Position numbers and translations under genes: made by a program. A stretch of DNA of 64,000 bases from contig NZ_AP019777.1 in assembly GCF_019669905.1 (NCBI RefSeq), positions 4,402,001 through 4,466,000 on the forward strand, written 5' to 3'. Under the pieces are notes generated by a model. It searched no databases and had not been told where the DNA came from. It saw only the letters and a list, made by a program, of their open reading frames with translations. This DNA is from Methylomonas koyamae. Its GTDB lineage: Bacteria > Pseudomonadota > Gammaproteobacteria > Methylococcales > Methylomonadaceae. This document shows, in pieces, positions 45,373 to 54,895 of this stretch (the first letter of the stretch is position 1; each line of letters starts with the position of its first letter).

Positions 45373-46844
45373 TTACGCCGCTTGCGCAGCACCGGCTGCA
45401 GATCCAGCCGGTAGGCTAGCGCCAGATAAATCAGCATGCCGAAACTGCCGCAGAGCCAGACGTCCCATCGATACTGCGCCACCGCGTAACGGTCGGCGAA
45501 ATACAGGCTCAAACCCAACGCGAAGTAAAACCCGATCTTGGCCAGAGGATAGTCGACCGGATAGTAAATCCGGCCCAAGCCCCAGGACAGCAGTACCATA
45601 AACCCGTAGCAAACCAGCGTGGCCCAGGCGGCGCCGATATAGCCGTACTGCGGAATCAGCAGGATATTCAACGCCACGGTGACGCCGGCGCCGGCCAACG
45701 ACACCCAGGCGCCCAGCCCGGTGCGGTCGCTGAGTTTGTACCAAACCGATAGATTGACGTAGATGCCGAGCAACAAATTCGCGATCAATAAAATCGGCAC
45801 GACGACCAAGCCCTCGCGAAATTCGGCGCCGATAAAATATTTAAACAGGTCGATGAATAAGGCCACCAATAAAAAAATCGACACGCCGGCGATGACGAAA
45901 TACTGCATCACCAACGCATAAGCACGTTTGGCGTCGGCCCGGCCGGCGTAAGAGAAGAAAAAAGGTTCGCCGGCATAGCGAAAGGCTTGCACGAACAGCG
46001 TCATCAGGATCGATAACTTGTAACAGGCGCCGTAGATGCCCAACTGCTGCAGATTGGTTTGCAGATCGTACGGCAACAGTTGCTTCAATATCGCCCGGTC
46101 CAACATCTCGTTGACCATACCGGCCAGACCGATCACGATCATCGGCAGCGAATAGCGCAGCACCGGCGCCAGCACCGCCCACTCCAGGCCGAACGGCACG
46201 GCACGGAATTGCGGCAACAACATCAGCAACTTAGCGGCACTGGCCGCCAGATTGGCGATAAAGATATAACCGACGCCGACTTGCGGGTCGTAGTACCCGG
46301 CAATCGCGCTATCCGGCCATAGTGCCGCGAGTTTCGGCCACAGCAGTAACAACAGCAAATTCAGGCCGATGGCGACCAAAATCTCGGCCATTTTAATCCC
46401 GGCAAAACGCCAAGCCCGGTTCTCGGCGCGCAGTTTGGCGAACGGCAAGGCCGACAACGCATCCAGCGCCAGTATCCAGGTAAACCAGACCGCATATTCC
46501 GGATGCTGCGGGTATTGCAACCAAGCCGCCAACGTCTCTTGCCAGTACCAGACGGCCCCGACCAAAGCCAAATTGGCGAGCAGCAACAGACTCAACGCAT
46601 TGCGGTAAACCCGCTCGCCGTCGAACTCCGGCCGCTGCCGAAAGCGGAAATAGCCGGTCTCCAGCCCCAATACCAGCAACACCGCAAAAAATCCGGCATA
46701 GGCGTAAAACTCGGAGACGACGCCGTATTCGCCGGTGCCGAAGGTATAGGTGTAAAGCGGCACCAGCAGGTAATTCAGGAACCGGCCAACAATACTGCTC
46801 AGGCCGTAGACCGCGGTTTGGGAAACGAGTTGGCGTAAAGACAT
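45369..46844 (-). CDS. polysaccharide flippase (Wzx/MATE-like)
   Basis: 491 residues with about 12-14 membrane helices of the oligosaccharide flippase family, opening with LRQLVSQTAVYGLSSIVGRF and including FGTGEYGVVSEFYAYAGFFA and FYFALGLSLYFADRYAVAQY. It should translocate lipid-linked sugar chains across the inner membrane for exopolysaccharide or O-antigen. It stands alone, not in a polysaccharide gene cluster. Confidence 0.9.
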   Translation of the reverse strand: MSLRQLVSQTAVYGLSSIVGRFLNYLLVPLYTYTFGTGEYGVVSEFYAYAGFFAVLLVLGLETGYFRFRQRPEFDGERVYRNALSLLLLANLALVGAVWYWQETLAAWLQYPQHPEYAVWFTWILALDALSALPFAKLRAENRAWRFAGIKMAEILVAIGLNLLLLLLWPKLAALWPDSAIAGYYDPQVGVGYIFIANLAASAAKLLMLLPQFRAVPFGLEWAVLAPVLRYSLPMIVIGLAGMVNEMLDRAILKQLLPYDLQTNLQQLGIYGACYKLSILMTLFVQAFRYAGEPFFFSYAGRADAKRAYALVMQYFVIAGVSIFLLVALFIDLFKYFIGAEFREGLVVVPILLIANLLLGIYVNLSVWYKLSDRTGLGAWVSLAGAGVTVALNILLIPQYGYIGAAWATLVCYGFMVLLSWGLGRIYYPVDYPLAKIGFYFALGLSLYFADRYAVAQYRWDVWLCGSFGMLIYLALAYRLDLQPVLRKRRN

Positions 46845-46899
46845 TGATCGATTGTGTCGACGAAGGCCGCGGCGCGGCCGGTGGGATTATTGTATGCGT

Positions 46900-47487
46900 T
46901 TAGGCCGGTTCGGCGGGACCGGACGGCGCACAGGCATGGCCGATCAAAACTTCGGCGGCCTCGCGGGCCGAGCGCATCGGCGCCGAGCCGCGCTGCATCT
47001 GCTCCCGCACCAGCGCGCCGGCAATCAGCATCGATAAATGCTTGGCCAGACTGTCGGGGTCGCGGGCGCCGGCCTCGGCGGCCAGCGTCGCCAACAAGCG
47101 GCGAAAGCCTTCGGAAAAATCGGCCGCCGCCTGCTGCACCGGGCTGCCGGCGTCGGCGAATTCGGCCGAGGCGTTGATGAACGGGCAACCGCGAAACGCC
47201 GGGCTGGCTTGCAGCCGTTCGAACACATCGAATACGGCCAGCAATTTCCGCCGCGGATCGGCGCCGGATTGGGCCAATTCCGCCTCGATGATGCCCTGCA
47301 ACTTGACACGGCTCTTACTCAAATGCGCGACCACCAAATCATCCTTGGACGGAAAGTATTTATACAGGCTCATCTTGGTCGTGCCGGCGGCCTTGACGAT
47401 GGCGTCGACGCCGGTGGCCTTAATCCCTTGGCTGTAAAACAGCTCCGAAGCGACGTCGAGGATATGTTGCTGAAGATTTCGGGCCAT
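46900..47487 (-). CDS. TetR family transcriptional regulator
   Basis: 195 residues. The N-terminal helix-turn-helix reads QHILDVASELFYSQGIKATG, then DAIVKAAGTTKMSLYKYFPS and KDDLV, as in TetR regulators; the C-terminal part is the ligand domain. It is divergent from the GST gene with the operator-like palindromes between them, so it probably represses both. Confidence 0.93.
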   Translation of the reverse strand: MARNLQQHILDVASELFYSQGIKATGVDAIVKAAGTTKMSLYKYFPSKDDLVVAHLSKSRVKLQGIIEAELAQSGADPRRKLLAVFDVFERLQASPAFRGCPFINASAEFADAGSPVQQAAADFSEGFRRLLATLAAEAGARDPDSLAKHLSMLIAGALVREQMQRGSAPMRSAREAAEVLIGHACAPSGPAEPA

Positions 47488-47521
47488 ACGCGGATATTTG
47501 CAAAAACGGAGTTGAAACTAT

Positions 47522-47565
47522 ACCGACCGGTCTGTATTATTGCAACAGACTGACCGGTCTGTTTT
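47522..47565. promoter_or_regulatory. TetR-type operator palindromes
   Basis: Two palindromic GACCGGTC cores occur, at 47525-47532 and 47552-47559, each with flanking TCTGT; the second sits in ACAGAC-TGACCGG-TCTGT. They lie between the divergent TetR and GST starts, 27 bp apart. Confidence 0.75.
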
Positions 47566-47595
47566 AAAGCACTTTTACTTGATGGAGATAATTCG

Positions 47596-48246
47596 ATGAT
47601 CACTTTATACGGCATAGCAATCAGCAACTATTACAACAAAGTCAAACTGGCCTTGATGGAAAAGGAAATCGCCTTCGTCGAAGAAGCGGTGCGCCCGAGC
47701 CAAAACGAAGCGGTGTTGAAACGGTCGCCGCTGGGCAAAGTTCCGTTCATCAAAACCCCGGAAGGCTATTTGTCCGAATCGCAAGCGATATTGGAATACC
47801 TGGAAGACGCGTTTCCTGAACATTCGCTGTTTCCTGCCAACGCTTTCGAACGCGGTAAATGCCGCGAGTTTATCCAGCATATCGAACTGAACGTGGAGCT
47901 GATTGCCCGCCGCCTGTATGCCGAAGCGCTTTTCGGCGGCAGCGTGTCGCAAGAAACCAAGGACGAAGTCCGGCAAAAACTCGACACCGGTTTGACCGGC
48001 TTGGCCAAATTGTTGAAGCTGGCGCCTTACGCGCTGGGCGATTCGTTTACCGCCGCCGACGTCGTCGCCTGGCCGCATCTGCAACTGGTCGGTTTCGCCA
48101 CCCAAAAAATTTACGGCGAAAACTTGGTTAACAGCCATATCCCCGGCATCGAAAGTTATATGCAACTGATCGAAAGCCGGCCTCATGCGCAAACCGTAGC
48201 CGCCGACCGCGCTACGGCGCTGGCAGCGTTTTTCGCCAACCAGTAA
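47596..48246 (+). CDS. glutathione S-transferase family protein
   Basis: 216 residues with the GST N-terminal fold (SNYYNKVKLALMEKEIAFVE, LGKVPFIKTPEGYLSESQAI) and the C-terminal helical domain (LGDSFTAADVVAWPHLQLVG). GGAGA precedes the ATG. It is probably induced by a compound sensed by the TetR regulator and acts in detoxification. Confidence 0.92.
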   Translation: MITLYGIAISNYYNKVKLALMEKEIAFVEEAVRPSQNEAVLKRSPLGKVPFIKTPEGYLSESQAILEYLEDAFPEHSLFPANAFERGKCREFIQHIELNVELIARRLYAEALFGGSVSQETKDEVRQKLDTGLTGLAKLLKLAPYALGDSFTAADVVAWPHLQLVGFATQKIYGENLVNSHIPGIESYMQLIESRPHAQTVAADRATALAAFFANQ

Positions 48247-48699
48247 CCGTTCCGCAGCCGCCGGACTCGAGCAATTCGAAGCCGGCGGCGTATGCCTTAG
48301 CGCGAATCTGGTGCGGAAATTGGCGTTTATTTTTCGCCGGATTGGCTATCTCGAATCGTGGCAAGACGGCTTCACCGTCGCGCTTATTCCCGCCGATGAA
48401 AAGGCGGGAGCCGCACGCCCTGAATTAAATCTTTCATTTACCGCTGCGTCTGCCCGTTCGTCGATATCAAACTGGTGGCACAACGCTTGTTGTTTTTGAC
48501 CGAGAAAGCCCTGCGGCCGGACGATTTTTTACAGACCAGTTTGGAGAAAGTTTGGCTGAAGCGGTAAGCCGAAACCAGGACCGACGCTAGTCGTCCGGCT
48601 TGAGAAAGGTTATGGAAGGGAAATTTGGCTCCGGTAAACCGGGCTCGAGGGTCGACGCGGGCGGGCCTGTGAGGACGCCGGTCCGCGCCGGGTTAAAGC
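48247..48699. other. intergenic region with gene remnant and hairpin
   Basis: It contains a short stem (TCCCGCC/GGCGGGA at about 48388-48408) and the gene remnant listed separately at 48424-48567. No intact gene was found. Confidence 0.45.
48424..48567 (+). pseudogene. C-terminal remnant of a decayed gene
   Basis: A 47-codon open frame encodes FIYRCVCPFVDIKLVAQRLL, then LTEKALRPDDFLQTSLEKVW and LKR before TAA. It reads like the natural end of a protein but has a stop (TGA) just before it and no start. No parent family was identified, so it may be chance. Confidence 0.3.
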
Positions 48700-49281
48700 T
48701 TAGGCTTCGTAGTTGGCGCTGGCGAATTCCCAGTTAACCAAGGCCCAGAACGCTTCCAAGTATTTCGGGCGCAGGTTGCGGAAATCGATGTAATAGGCGT
48801 GCTCCCAAACGTCGCAGGTCAAAATCGGAGTTTTGCCGTCGGTCAATGGGCAACCGGCATTGCTGGTGCTGACCAGTTCCAGACCGCCCTTGTCGTTTTT
48901 CACCAGCCATGCCCAGCCTGAACCGAACGTGGTGACGGCGCATTTGGTGAATTCTTCTTTGAATTTCTCGAACGAACCGAAGCTTCTTTCGATCGCGTTT
49001 GCCAAGCCGCCGGTAGGTTCGCCGCCGCCGTTGGGAGACAGGCAGTTCCAGTAGAAAGTGTGGTTCCAGACTTGCGCTGCGTTGTTAAACACGCCGCCAG
49101 ACGATTTTTTGACGATTTCTTCCAGAGACAAACCTTCGAACTCGGTACCCGGAACCAGATTGTTCAGGTTGGTCACGTAGGTTTGGTGGTGTTTGCCGTA
49201 GTGGTATTCGATGGTTTCGGCGGAAATGTGCGGCGCCAAAGCATCTTTGGCGTACGGTAATGCAGGTAATTCAAAACTCAT
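48700..49281 (-). CDS. sodB: superoxide dismutase [Fe]
   Basis: 193 residues. Metal ligands are seen in [23 protein letters not shown], and [11 protein letters not shown]; the sequence around [11 protein letters not shown] is of the iron type. It disproportionates superoxide in the cytoplasm. GGAGAATTAAAG precedes the start. Confidence 0.97.
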   Translation of the reverse strand: MSFELPALPYAKDALAPHISAETIEYHYGKHHQTYVTNLNNLVPGTEFEGLSLEEIVKKSSGGVFNNAAQVWNHTFYWNCLSPNGGGEPTGGLANAIERSFGSFEKFKEEFTKCAVTTFGSGWAWLVKNDKGGLELVSTSNAGCPLTDGKTPILTCDVWEHAYYIDFRNLRPKYLEAFWALVNWEFASANYEA

Positions 49282-49531
49282 CTTTAATTCTCCAGATTGA
49301 TTGAACAGCAGCAGTGACTAGGTGCGGACCGGGTCCAACCTAATTACCTAGCATTATAATAAAGAATTATTCCGAATTTAAAAGCACATTTAATTCAATG
49401 GCTTAGTATTTTTTGCCGGGACGCGGCCGCATCGCGGCGCCCGACTGCGCCAAGCAAGCCAAAAACCTTAAAAAATCAAAGCATTATAAGATCGCAACCA
49501 ATAGGCTAAAACCGGCGTCGGAAGTGGTGCG

Positions 49532-51526
49532 TCAGTTGATCATGACCACACCGCCCTTCAGCGTCAACGTGCCGTCGCCGTTGACGGAAGTCTGCAAGCC
49601 TTTCAATTCCGCTTGAGTATCGGCTTGGATTTTGACGGTCATGCCTTTGATCGTCACGCCGCTTTGATCGAGCTTGATACTGCTCGACCCGACTCTGAGT
49701 TCTATCGATTGCTCGGCTTCTTCGAGAATGGCGCCTTTATCCAGCTTTACCGTCAGATTGCCCGATCCTAAACTAACTGTACGGTTACCGGAGCTGACGG
49801 TCAATTCGTCATTACCTCGTTTGATCTCGACGGTACGGTTGCCGGTCTTGACCGTCAACTTGTCGTTACCCTGATCCAGCGTCACGGTGCGGTGGTTATA
49901 AATATCTATGGTTTGGTCGCCGGGATCTGCCCTCTCGAAACCTATTTTCTGTACGTCGTTGTTCTTGACGATGCGGGTAAAGTTCTTTTCCGCTTGCATA
50001 TAGATTTCTTCTTCGTCTTTTTTATCTTCGAAGCGTAATTCGTTGAAGTTCCCGGCCTCACCGTTTGGCGTGCTGCGCGTCTTGATACCGCTTTGGGTCT
50101 TGTTGGCATCCAGCCCGTAAGGCGGCATGTTGACGCTGTTATAGACCCGGCCGGTGATGATCGGATTGTCCGGGTTGCCTTCCAGAAAATCGACGACAAC
50201 CTCCTGCCCGACTCGGGGTATGAACATGCTGCCCCAATTTTTACCGGCCCAAATCTGCGCAACCCGAACCCAGCAGGAGCTATTCTCGTTTTTAGTTCCG
50301 AGCCGGTCCCAATGGAACTGGACTTTGACTCGGCCATATTGGTCGGTCAGGATCTCGTCGCCCTCCGCTCCTACCACGACAGCGGTTTGCACGCCCTGCA
50401 CCACCGGGACCCTGGTCAACCGCGGCGGCCGGTAAACATACGCAGTTTTGATCACCGAATAGGTACACAGGTACTCTTCTTCGCCGCCGACGCCGGAATC
50501 GAAACCGTTGTTGCGGATACTGATATCGGTCGACAACACCATGTATTGGCAATTTTGGTCGGCGCGGGGATATTCGGCTAGAGTAAAGGTCAGACCGGTT
50601 GCCAATCCTCTGACATTGCCGCCGGCAAATATCTGTTCGTGCTCGGAGCGAACCTGCTCCATGCGCAAGCGGGCGTAGCGCTCGCCCTGCGTGGCGGTTT
50701 TATATTCGCCCGGATAATCGTAAATTTCCTTGCCGGATTCCGCGTGCTCGCCGTCAATCAACGACGCCACCTTCAAGTCAGACGTGACTGCTTCGAAATC
50801 GTATTCGTTCAAATAGTAACCGCCGGACTGAATTTGCCGGCTGAAAGTCCAGTCGAAAATATGCTCTTCGTCGCGGACACCCTGGTTATCGGGCGGGTAA
50901 TACTTGACCGTGGCATTGCCGGCAAGCGCTTGGTGCGCCTGCATGTTGTCGCACAACACCATGGTGTGGCTGCCGTTCTGGTGCTGGAAGTAGTAGTAGA
51001 TACCCTCCTCTTCCATCAATCGGCTGACCAGATTGAAGTCGGTTTCCCGGTATTGCACGCAAAATTCGCGTTCCGGGTAGGTTTCGTTCAGATTCAAGGT
51101 CGGCACGATGCCGTAATTGCCGAGTATGCTCTTGACGATCTCGGAAGCGGTAGTAGGTGCCGCTTGGTTGTTTTCGCCGACAGAAGGCGACAAAACTCGG
51201 CAATTACTGGATCGGGTCATTAGCCAAGCCTTCGGATGCAGCCAGACCCGATAGTTGTACAAATCTCCGAGCATACCAAGTTGATTGACCCGGGTAACAA
51301 TGCCGTTAAACCAACGGCTGCCGCCGTTCTCCAACGCCAATTCCACGGTCAGGCCGGTGCCGAGCAAGGCTTTCAAGTCGACGGTTCCGCTTTCGCTCAA
51401 CAATTCCAATTGGTATTCGAACAAACTGCTGACGGCCTCGCTACCGGTCATCCGATACAGCACGAAAACACCGTCACCCAGTGCCGTGGTCACCTTAGCT
51501 ACCCGCTGATCTTGAGAGAGGGACAT
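49532..51526 (-). CDS. vgrG: type VI secretion spike protein VgrG
   Basis: 664 residues. The gp27-like part includes FEYQLELLSESGTVDLKALL and REFCVQYRETDFNLVSRLME; the gp5-like OB domain includes TDQYGRVKVQFHWDR and WVRVAQIWAGKNWGSMFIPR. The C-terminus is a beta-prism with repeats of GNRTV/GNDxLTV and ends at GVVMIN, with no extra toxin domain. It forms the needle tip and pairs with the PAAR gene upstream. AGGA lies 7 nt before the ATG. Confidence 0.97.
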   Translation of the reverse strand: MSLSQDQRVAKVTTALGDGVFVLYRMTGSEAVSSLFEYQLELLSESGTVDLKALLGTGLTVELALENGGSRWFNGIVTRVNQLGMLGDLYNYRVWLHPKAWLMTRSSNCRVLSPSVGENNQAAPTTASEIVKSILGNYGIVPTLNLNETYPEREFCVQYRETDFNLVSRLMEEEGIYYYFQHQNGSHTMVLCDNMQAHQALAGNATVKYYPPDNQGVRDEEHIFDWTFSRQIQSGGYYLNEYDFEAVTSDLKVASLIDGEHAESGKEIYDYPGEYKTATQGERYARLRMEQVRSEHEQIFAGGNVRGLATGLTFTLAEYPRADQNCQYMVLSTDISIRNNGFDSGVGGEEEYLCTYSVIKTAYVYRPPRLTRVPVVQGVQTAVVVGAEGDEILTDQYGRVKVQFHWDRLGTKNENSSCWVRVAQIWAGKNWGSMFIPRVGQEVVVDFLEGNPDNPIITGRVYNSVNMPPYGLDANKTQSGIKTRSTPNGEAGNFNELRFEDKKDEEEIYMQAEKNFTRIVKNNDVQKIGFERADPGDQTIDIYNHRTVTLDQGNDKLTVKTGNRTVEIKRGNDELTVSSGNRTVSLGSGNLTVKLDKGAILEEAEQSIELRVGSSSIKLDQSGVTIKGMTVKIQADTQAELKGLQTSVNGDGTLTLKGGVVMIN

Positions 51527-51570
51527 GTCGAAATCCTAAATGAAACTGTTGAATAACTAAGCCAGGCGGC

Positions 51571-51861
51571 TCAACCGATCAATACCGTCGGATAGCCGAC
51601 AATAATGGTGCCGCCATGGGCGCAACTGTCGCCCATCCGGGCCGCGGGCATATTGCCGATCAATACCGTCGCCGACCCCATCGCGATGGTATCGGGCGGC
51701 CCGACGCAGACGGCCATGTCGGTGGCTCTTGCGGCAGGCATACTGCCGATCAAAACCGTTGCCGCACCCGGACCTGAAATCGGCCCACCGACGTGAGGTA
51801 CCGGTCCGTTGAACATCGGGCAAACATGCATGTCGGTCAAGCGTGCAGCAGGCTGTCCCAT
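51571..51861 (-). CDS. PAAR domain protein (spike tip)
   Basis: 96 residues opening with GQPAARLTDMHVCPMF and containing repeats of TVLIGSMPAARATDMAVC and TVLIGNMPAARMGDSCAHGG, the PAAR-repeat signature. It caps VgrG and may carry cargo. The short form has no toxin extension, so the effectors are probably loaded separately. It lies between the DUF6931-like gene and vgrG. Confidence 0.92.
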   Translation of the reverse strand: MGQPAARLTDMHVCPMFNGPVPHVGGPISGPGAATVLIGSMPAARATDMAVCVGPPDTIAMGSATVLIGNMPAARMGDSCAHGGTIIVGYPTVLIG

Positions 51862-51869
51862 TCCCCCCC

Positions 51870-52466
51870 CTAAGCCGCTTGCCAGACGCGGCCGTTACCG
51901 CCGTTGGCGATATCGATGCCTTGCTCCAGAAAGAACTGGTATTTGTCCTGGGATTTGTCCGGCTGCGTCAGTACCGCGGCCAGCATCACGGCCCCGGCCA
52001 CAGCCTTACCGGTCAAATTGTCGGCCGGCGGCACGGCCGGCACGTTTTCCGGTGCCATACTGCCTTCACTCCAGAACGCCGCCATCGCCGCCCAGGCCGC
52101 CGGATTTTCGAACGACGCATCGTGGGCGGCGCTATTCGCCAAGCGGCGATTGGGTTCGGTAGGTTTGAATACCCATAACTCGGCTGCCTCCAAGGCTTTC
52201 ACCACTTCCGGCTTGGTATCCGGTCCGACCACACTGCGGGCGCTGATGCAGGCCCACCAGGTTGCTTCCCGCTTGGGTAAGGCTCTTGCCAGAAACCGAA
52301 CGGCATCTGGGAACAGTTTGAGTTCGATCAAGTTGCGCAAAAATGCCGCCGGCGCCAAGTCGTCGGCCAAACAACGTAACGCTTCTGGCTCCAACTGAAT
52401 GTCCCGGCAAATTTGCGCCGCCGTAGGCATCGTCACTTTGCGTAAACTTACCGCAGTTGTCATGCT
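51870..52466 (-). CDS. DUF6931-like T6SS-associated protein
   Basis: 198 residues starting at MTTAVSLRKV, chosen because GGGAG lies just upstream. It contains MPTAAQICRDIQLEPEA, LPKREATWWACISAR and LANSAAHDASFENPAAWAAM, a family often found next to PAAR genes, which I recall as DUF6931. It may be an adaptor between effector and PAAR. Only context supports a function. Confidence 0.65.
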   Translation of the reverse strand, partial: SMTTAVSLRKVTMPTAAQICRDIQLEPEALRCLADDLAPAAFLRNLIELKLFPDAVRFLARALPKREATWWACISARSVVGPDTKPEVVKALEAAELWVFKPTEPNRRLANSAAHDASFENPAAWAAMAAFWSEGSMAPENVPAVPPADNLTGKAVAGAVMLAAVLTQPDKSQDKYQFFLEQGIDIANGGNGRVWQAA

Positions 52467-52568
52467 GTCTCCCATCTCCAACGTGTCTGATTTCAGATTT
52501 TCTCTGTCGCGATTACGAATCTGCCAAGTAAAAATCTTAACCGTTGCACGCCGAGTTAGCTACCCGAT

Positions 52569-53270
52569 TCACAACGCTTCGAATGGGTCTATATTGGCCC
52601 AGTCCGTTTGCAAAACCGCCTGCCAACAATTGCCTTTTCCGTGCGCACCGCCGCCGGTGGCATTCGGCAAATCCACAACCATGCCGACATGGTCGCCCGC
52701 CACCCCCTCGACACTGACCAAATCGCCGGCGATTCGGAAATTGACGCCGGGGCAATCGGATGCGCTTTTCGATTTCCAGGTCCGCAGCATCATTTGCGGC
52801 TTGAAGATATTGACATGGGCTGCTTTGATAACCTGGGCCATCGCCGGCGCGTTAAAGGTGACGAACGGCACGCCTTCCCAAACGCCGACCACTTGCGCCA
52901 AGCCGCCGCCTAACGAATGCCCGGTCACCGATATTCTTCTGCCGTTGGCAATTTGTTTGGCGGCCTTCAGCATTTGCCGCGCCGACGAAGATTGGTTGGG
53001 TAGAATACGCAAACCGATTCTCAGGTCGGCCCCGATATCCGAAAATAGCTTTCCCGCTTGCCCCGGATTCGTGCCACAACAACCGACCACGACGTCCGAG
53101 CTGTTGCACCATATACCGCCTTGAAAACCGTCTCCGTACCAGGTCCCCGATTCCCACTTCTGCACCTGCCAATCGTCGACCATATGGCCGGGAGGATCGG
53201 CGTAATACTGGTTGGCGCGTTTGTAATAAGCAGCTATTGCGATTTTTGCGTAGTCTAGGCAGGTAGCCAT
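52569..53270 (-). CDS. class 3 lipase-like protein, candidate T6SS effector
   Basis: 233 residues starting at MATCLDYAKIA, with GAGGA upstream. The nucleophile elbow GHSLGGGLAQ contains the catalytic Ser; GDLVSVEGVAGDHVGMVV probably supplies Asp and His, completing a lipase class 3 triad. Phospholipase effectors (Tle) are common T6SS cargo. It lies between the DUF6931-like gene and the unknown cargo genes. No signal peptide is present, as expected for T6SS cargo. Confidence 0.75.
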   Translation of the reverse strand: MATCLDYAKIAIAAYYKRANQYYADPPGHMVDDWQVQKWESGTWYGDGFQGGIWCNSSDVVVGCCGTNPGQAGKLFSDIGADLRIGLRILPNQSSSARQMLKAAKQIANGRRISVTGHSLGGGLAQVVGVWEGVPFVTFNAPAMAQVIKAAHVNIFKPQMMLRTWKSKSASDCPGVNFRIAGDLVSVEGVAGDHVGMVVDLPNATGGGAHGKGNCWQAVLQTDWANIDPFEAL

Positions 53271-53319
53271 TGTGACAGTCCTCAATGCGTGACGTTTACA
53301 ACCAATAAAGTCGAATAAG

Positions 53320-53988
53320 CTAAGGTGTTTTGTTCGTTGCAGCTTTGTTCAAACAAAATCGTTGTATCTGAGTCTTCGCTTTATTCGGCGGAGAAGGCGT
53401 ACCTGTCCGATTTTCGACACGGCAAGCCAGCCAATGTACAACGCAAGTATCATTGGTGTTTCCCGCTATTTCGGCAGCGAATTTAAGTATTTCGTCCAAC
53501 GCCATCTCATCTTTATCCGAACCAAACTTCCGGTCGGCGATTTTTTTGTCAGAACCGTCCCAGCCACTGGTTGCAAAACATCCAAAGCTGTACTTTAGCG
53601 GATCATCTTTTTGGCCGGGGCCGTGTACAACGTAATCGAACAAAAACGTGTCAGCGGCTTTTCCGCCGGTAATCAGGGACGGCCAATCTGTGCCGAAACT
53701 GGGCATCAAATGACTGTAGTTGGTAAGAGGAGTAATTTTCTCGATAGGCTTCATGCCGAGCTTTCCGCGCAGTCGTAACAGTCCGCCTTCGAGATCTGAT
53801 TTGTTCTGGAAATTTTTCTTCATAATTTCATCTTTTAGCGTCGTTGCTAAATCGGCACTAATTTCTTGTCCCGGCGGTACATAAAAGACCACCCAAACAT
53901 TATTGGGCAAGTTTAATGTGTCGGGATCGTCCGTCCCGTCAACAAGAATCCCCCCATGGCCAATCGCGCAAAAATGCTGCATACCCAT
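53320..53988 (-). CDS. hypothetical T6SS cargo protein (222 aa)
   Basis: No confident family. The opening is HFCAIGHGGILVDG followed by NNVWVVFYVPPGQEISADLA, reminiscent of Stv-type domains (GHG...F-x-x-P-G). Later parts include YSFGCFATSGWDGSD and TCVVHWLACRVENRTGTPS. It lies between the lipase and the papain-like cargo gene in the same orientation and may be a cargo or an immunity protein. Confidence 0.55.
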   Translation of the reverse strand: MGMQHFCAIGHGGILVDGTDDPDTLNLPNNVWVVFYVPPGQEISADLATTLKDEIMKKNFQNKSDLEGGLLRLRGKLGMKPIEKITPLTNYSHLMPSFGTDWPSLITGGKAADTFLFDYVVHGPGQKDDPLKYSFGCFATSGWDGSDKKIADRKFGSDKDEMALDEILKFAAEIAGNTNDTCVVHWLACRVENRTGTPSPPNKAKTQIQRFCLNKAATNKTP

Positions 53989-54103
53989 GATCGATTACCC
54001 CCAATGAAATCAAAAATGCCAAAAAACCGGTGTACGTGTTACAGCAAAATGGCGGCGCGATATTTTTATCGAGCCTGCGGGATATTCAACATCCGGCTCC
54101 AAT

Positions 54104-54784
54104 TCAACCGATAGTTTGGGTCGTCGTTCGGACATTTTGATTACTCTTCAAGTAAACCCGATAAATGGCTTCAAAATCCCAGGGCTTAATATCTTTGATC
54201 GAATCAAAGCCATCGCCCCATGTGTAGTATTTACCTCGGCCACCATAAATCCAGTGACCGAGACCGCCGTATTTGGAATTACCTTTAGCATGAGGTGACT
54301 TGACGCCGATTATTCCGGTTGCTGTCTGGCTCACCGTGGCTTCAAATGCCGCGTCCACGGAATACATTGTGTTCAAGAAATGCACGATGGCTTCGGGCGG
54401 CAGCGGTAGGTTGATTTCCAATCCAGCCAATTTGTCTTCGGTCACCTGCGATTTGTCGCCAGTTAACAGTTTGGTGATCTGGTCTTTGGTTTTATGATAA
54501 TCCCAGACCAGCTGTTTTCCGTCGGGCATACCGAAATCGGCAGCAAAATCGATGATTTTTTGTTTGATCGGATCACCGCTTTGCTCGATCTTTTGCAGCC
54601 AATTGCTCATCGCAATCAACACCGTATGGAATTGGGTATGGTCGATCAATTCGCGTCGTCGCGGCCCTGCTCTAAAATCGAATAACAACATCATGCAAGC
54701 GTTGATACCGCAGATTCCCCACTTCTTATTCGTCGCGCTCAGTCCCGAAATCGTGCTCAAGACTCGTGTCTTACTCATTGACAT
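54104..54784 (-). CDS. hypothetical cargo protein with papain-like Cys/His pattern
   Basis: 226 residues; the start at MSMSKTRVLS follows a purine-rich GGGGTGG. Near the N-terminus is NKKWGICGINACMMLLFDFR, where W-G-x-C-G-x-N-A resembles the active-site helix of papain-like peptidases, and near the C-terminus GGLGHWIYGGRGKYYTWGDG supplies a Gly-His-Trp and an Asp. It could be a cysteine peptidase or amidase effector. Only motif spacing and context support this. Confidence 0.55.
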   Translation of the reverse strand: MSMSKTRVLSTISGLSATNKKWGICGINACMMLLFDFRAGPRRRELIDHTQFHTVLIAMSNWLQKIEQSGDPIKQKIIDFAADFGMPDGKQLVWDYHKTKDQITKLLTGDKSQVTEDKLAGLEINLPLPPEAIVHFLNTMYSVDAAFEATVSQTATGIIGVKSPHAKGNSKYGGLGHWIYGGRGKYYTWGDGFDSIKDIKPWDFEAIYRVYLKSNQNVRTTTQTIG

Positions 54785-54895
54785 CGTATCCACCCCGGTT
54801 AATTGTTAAAGTTTTCGAGTGCTTGGTTGATTCGTTGCTTAAAGGCGTTCCGGATTGCCGGTTTTTTCCTCTGTCGCTGCGGTTTCTAATCGCTA

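Noticed and set aside
49532..49900. VgrG with C-terminal toxin extension
   Set aside because: The end is only the repetitive beta-prism (GNRTV/GNDxLTV) finishing at VVMIN, as in plain VgrG.
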